Shown piece by piece: positions 60,806 to 64,000 of a stretch of DNA of 64,000 nt. The stretch is from Postechiella marina (GTDB lineage Bacteria; Bacteroidota; Bacteroidia; Flavobacteriales; Flavobacteriaceae): the NCBI RefSeq assembly GCF_039538365.1, contig NZ_BAABCA010000008.1, positions 62,001 to 126,000 of the forward strand. The letters are read 5' to 3'. Every line of letters starts with the position of its first letter. Within the stretch, counting starts at the first letter, position 1. Both the position numbers and the translations under genes were made by a program. The notes beneath the pieces are model-generated. The model did no database searches. It was not told the DNA's origin and worked only from the letters and a program-made list of their open reading frames with translations.

Positions 60806-61081
60806 TTTGTTAGTTATTTAATTTTAATCATTAATTTTTGTCAAAATTAGAGCTAGACCATTCAAATCTTGTTAAGCTAGTAAGGTTGTTTTATTATCTT
60901 AGAGTTATTTAAAAGTTATTTAGGTTAATGGGGTGTTAATGTTTATAATAGTTCTAAATAAGTAGTTTAAACGCGATGTTTTGTGGAAGTAGTTTTACTA
61001 ATAGTATAAAACTCTTAACGAAATTTTTAGATTTATAAAATTTGAATAGCCTTATATTTACACACTTATTTAAATTAAAGT

Positions 61082-62674
61082 ATGCAACAAGATCATATTC
61101 CGTTTCGTAATACGGGTTATTTCTCTAAATTAATGTGCGATTATCTAGACGAGAATCAAAGTGTAAAAACATTTTATAATCGTTTTCCTAATATTGATAA
61201 CTTCAAAAATCAAATTGAAGAAAAGACGAATACGTTTACTTTAGCGTCTAGAGAAACGCTGGTTTCTGTTTTAAAAAAACAATATAAAGGAGTAGAAGCC
61301 TCTGAGTTAACACTGCAAAACATAGAGTATTTAAGTTTAGAAAATACATTTACAATTACTACAGGGCATCAACTTAATTTATTTACTGGGCCTCTTTACT
61401 TTTTATATAAAATTACATCGGCTATTAATTTGGCCAAAGCATTAAAACAAAATTATCCGGAGTTTAATTTTGTGCCTGTTTACTGGATGGCAACAGAAGA
61501 TCACGATTTCGAGGAAATTAATTATTTTAATTTTAAAGGCAAAAAAATACAGCTAAATAGAGAAGCATCTGGAGCTGTAGGCGAATTGTCAACCGAAGGG
61601 TTAGATGATGTTTTTGAAGCTTTTTCTAGTCAATTAGGTCAAACAGATAATGCAGAATTTTTAAAAACACTGTTTAAAAAGAGTTATTTAGAGCATGATA
61701 ATTTAGCTGATGCTACTCGATTTTTAGCAAATGAGTTGTTTAAAAATTACGGACTTATTATTGTTGATGCCAATGAGCGCGAGTTAAAAAGAGAGTTTAT
61801 ACCTATTATAAAAGACGAATTATTAAACGAAACATCTTTTAAAACTGTTACCAAAACAAATAGTTTACTTGAAGAGTCGTATAGTATTCAAGTAAATCCT
61901 CGCGAGATAAATCTTTTTTACATCACCAAAAATTTACGAGAACGCATTATTTTTGAAAATGATGTTTATAAAGTAAATAACACAGATATTAGTTGGACTA
62001 AAAACGAAATACTGGAACATTTAGAAGATATGCCAGAGCGCTTTTCTCCAAATGTTATAATGCGCCCTTTATATCAAGAAGTTATTTTACCAAACTTATG
62101 TTATATAGGTGGAGGCGGAGAAATAGCGTATTGGTTTCAGTTAAAAAAATATTTTAATACTGTAAATATTCCGTTTCCTATACTATTGTTGCGTAATTCA
62201 GTTTTAATTCAAACAAAAAGTCAGCAAAAAAAGCTTCAGAATTTAAAAATATCAAAAGAAGATATCTTTTTAAACCGCAACTCTTTTATCAATAAAAAAG
62301 TACGAGAAATTTCTAATATAGATATCGACTTTTCAAATCAGAAAAAACATTTAGAGCAACAGTTTGTAGAAATGTATAAGATTGCAGAACAAACAGATAA
62401 GTCGTTTTTAGGAGCAGTAAAATCTCAAGAAATAAAACAATTAAAAGGATTAGATAACCTTGAAAAGCGTTTGCTTAAAGCTCAAAAAAAGAAATTATCT
62501 GATCAAGTTTTTAGAATGACAGAGATTCAGAATGAGTTATTTCCGCGTCAAAGTCTTCAAGAAAGAAATACTAATTTTTCTGAATTTTATTTAGAGCATG
62601 GCAGTCAATTAATTCCTAACTTAGTAGCAACATTAGAACCCTTAAAAGGGGCGTTTTTAATTTTAAGCTTATAA
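61082..62674 (+). CDS. bshC: Bacillithiol biosynthesis cysteine-adding enzyme BshC
   Basis: A 530-aa enzyme putatively adding Cys to glucosaminyl-malate to complete bacillithiol, a low-molecular-weight thiol. Motifs are ITTGHQLNLFTGPLYFLYK, VYWMATEDHDFEEINYFNF, SPNVIMRPLYQEVILPNLCY and GGGGEIAYWFQLK, followed by a coiled coil near residues 400-480. The ATG is followed directly by the family start MQQDHIPFRNTGYF. The next gene begins 2 bases after its stop. Confidence 0.94.
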   Translation: MQQDHIPFRNTGYFSKLMCDYLDENQSVKTFYNRFPNIDNFKNQIEEKTNTFTLASRETLVSVLKKQYKGVEASELTLQNIEYLSLENTFTITTGHQLNLFTGPLYFLYKITSAINLAKALKQNYPEFNFVPVYWMATEDHDFEEINYFNFKGKKIQLNREASGAVGELSTEGLDDVFEAFSSQLGQTDNAEFLKTLFKKSYLEHDNLADATRFLANELFKNYGLIIVDANERELKREFIPIIKDELLNETSFKTVTKTNSLLEESYSIQVNPREINLFYITKNLRERIIFENDVYKVNNTDISWTKNEILEHLEDMPERFSPNVIMRPLYQEVILPNLCYIGGGGEIAYWFQLKKYFNTVNIPFPILLLRNSVLIQTKSQQKKLQNLKISKEDIFLNRNSFINKKVREISNIDIDFSNQKKHLEQQFVEMYKIAEQTDKSFLGAVKSQEIKQLKGLDNLEKRLLKAQKKKLSDQVFRMTEIQNELFPRQSLQERNTNFSEFYLEHGSQLIPNLVATLEPLKGAFLILSL

Positions 62675-62676
62675 GA

Positions 62677-64000
62677 ATGCAAAGTATGCACAAAATTGAT
62701 ATGGATTTGGTTGAAATGACATTAGATGTTATGAAATATACCATTGACAGAATATCATCATCAAAAATAAAAATTGGCAAACCTAAAAAAGAAGAAGAAC
62801 TTAGGGAGTTAGTAGGCGAAACAGTTACAGAAAAAGGAATTGGTGGTGAGTATGCTTTTAATTTATGGAAAAAACATTTATCTAAGGCAAATGTACCAGT
62901 AGATCATCCTAGAAATTTAGCCTTTGTACCAGCATCTCCAACCAGAACAGCAATTATGTTCGATTTGGTAACCTCGGCATCAAGTATACATGGAGCGTAT
63001 TGGATGGAAGGCGCAGGAGGTATTTTTTGCGAAAACGAAGCCATGAAATGGATTGTGTCTTTAACCGGTTTGCCTAAAGGTGCTTTTGGAGTGTTTACTA
63101 GTGGTGGTACAGCAGCCAACTTATCGGCTATGGTTACAGCACGAGAACATTGGAGAGAACATGAGGAGTTTAGAGGAGAAAAAGGATTGATTATAACCTC
63201 TATTGGAGCGCATTCATCAATTAAATCGATGGCTAAAGTAATAGATGTTGATGTTTTATTGGTGGAGTCTGAAGATGTTTTACACGAAACGGAGTTGCAA
63301 AAAACAATAGACAATCTATCTAAGGATGAGCGCAAGCGTTTGTTTGCTGTAGTTGCTACTGGCGGAACAACTAATGCTGGTATTATTGATGATTTGGATG
63401 GCGTTGCCAACGTTTGTAAAAAAGAAAACCTTTGGTATCACATTGATGCAGCTTATGGTGGTGGAGCTTTGGCTGCCGATTCTGTTAGGCATTTATTTAA
63501 TGGTATAGAAAAGGCAGATAGTATAACTATCGATCCGCATAAATGGATGTTTTCTCCTTACGATTGTGGAGCAGTAATTTATAAAGATCCGCAATTGGCA
63601 AAAAATGCACATTCGCAACAAGGATCTTATTTAGATATTTTTAAAGATGAAGGTGCACACGGTTTTAATCCTACAGATTACCAAATACAACTAACACGCC
63701 GAGTAAGAGGTTTGCCTTTATGGTTTTCTTTAGCTGCACATGGTACAGACCGCTATAAAGAAGCGGTAGAGCGTGGTTTAGAGCTAGCACAAATAGCAGG
63801 TAAACTTATTGAAGCAGATCCTAATGTAGAGTTGGTAAGAGCACCTAGTTTATCTTGTGTTTTGTACAGAAGAATAGGTTGGCAGCCAGAAGATTATACG
63901 CATTGGACTTACGAAAACCATAGAAAAGGGTTTGCATTGGTAACACCAACAAAATGGAAAAATGGAGATAGCTACGAAACGGTTTCGCGTTTCTGCTTTA
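62677..64000 (+). CDS. PLP-dependent amino-acid decarboxylase, 3' end beyond window
   Basis: The frame runs open to the window end, giving 441 residues of a group II pyridoxal-phosphate decarboxylase. Landmarks are VFTSGGTAANLSAMVTAREHW, IGAHSSIKSMAKV, the aromatic/acid-stacking VATGGTTNAGIIDDLDGV, IDAAYGGGAL and the PLP-binding Lys in DPHKWMFSPYDCG. The substrate could be glutamate, aspartate, tyrosine or tryptophan and cannot be decided. The start may be ATG 62677 or 62686. It overlaps no gene and follows bshC by 2 bases. Confidence 0.92.
   Translation, partial: MQSMHKIDMDLVEMTLDVMKYTIDRISSSKIKIGKPKKEEELRELVGETVTEKGIGGEYAFNLWKKHLSKANVPVDHPRNLAFVPASPTRTAIMFDLVTSASSIHGAYWMEGAGGIFCENEAMKWIVSLTGLPKGAFGVFTSGGTAANLSAMVTAREHWREHEEFRGEKGLIITSIGAHSSIKSMAKVIDVDVLLVESEDVLHETELQKTIDNLSKDERKRLFAVVATGGTTNAGIIDDLDGVANVCKKENLWYHIDAAYGGGALAADSVRHLFNGIEKADSITIDPHKWMFSPYDCGAVIYKDPQLAKNAHSQQGSYLDIFKDEGAHGFNPTDYQIQLTRRVRGLPLWFSLAAHGTDRYKEAVERGLELAQIAGKLIEADPNVELVRAPSLSCVLYRRIGWQPEDYTHWTYENHRKGFALVTPTKWKNGDSYETVSRFCF

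Noticed and set aside
62904..63410. Minus-strand ORF of 168 codons
   Set aside because: It is antisense to the PLP decarboxylase gene, whose catalytic motifs are intact on the plus strand.

Overview
This window looks like a contiguous piece of a Flavobacteriaceae (Bacteroidota) chromosome, probably marine. The reasons are the low G+C, the near absence of Shine-Dalgarno sequences, promoters of the TTG / TAnnTTTG type, many exported proteins with lipoboxes or signal peptides, and gene order and protein sequences typical of that family (rplL-rpoB-rpoC-DUF3467, bshC, rimO, Tricorn-like protease, DUF983, DUF4295). No genus can be assigned from the sequence alone.

Layout. 1-9.0 kb is the RNA polymerase operon (rplL end, rpoB, rpoC, then a DUF3467 gene). 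9.1-12.5 kb holds prfC, idi, a 6-pyruvoyl-tetrahydropterin-synthase-type gene and tRNA-Thr(UGU). 12.6-21.7 kb is ordinary housekeeping and envelope genes (a DUF4369 lipoprotein, a VanX-like dipeptidase, a DEAD-box helicase, a MOSC protein, an FKBP lipoprotein, WYL and AraC regulators, a Dus enzyme). A 675-base gap at 13.3-13.95 kb seems to encode two small RNAs, one behind a sigma-54-like promoter. 21.7-30.2 kb is an accessory island, almost all on the minus strand. Unrelated short genes (a WG-repeat protein, a B12-binding radical SAM protein, an NTF2-like protein, a colicin-immunity homologue, a zinc-ribbon protein, a 2H phosphoesterase, a HEPN-like protein) are separated by roughly 80-150 base imperfect palindromes. 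Three of these palindromes share end motifs, and each lies directly after a stop codon, as attC sites do in integron cassettes. No integrase gene is in the window. This is the strongest candidate for an undescribed system here.

30.2-46 kb returns to core genes: a peroxiredoxin, htpG with a clear sigma-54 promoter and upstream repeat, fabH-like, a CoA-binding gene broken by a poly-A run, a sodium symporter, recR, a GT2 glycosyltransferase, a 2-oxoacid dehydrogenase E2, a DnaQ-like exonuclease, a FAH-family hydrolase, an HPt protein, cinA, then rpmB-rpmG-DUF4295-ftsY. A REP-like palindrome sits just before the FAH gene. 46.4-64 kb contains a Tricorn-like protease, a serine hydrolase, rimO, a complete class I P450 operon (P450, [2Fe-2S] ferredoxin, ferredoxin reductase), a PhoX-like lipoprotein paired with a di-haem cytochrome-c peroxidase, bshC, and a PLP-dependent decarboxylase cut by the window end.

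All functional names come from reading motifs and remembered families. No database search was run.
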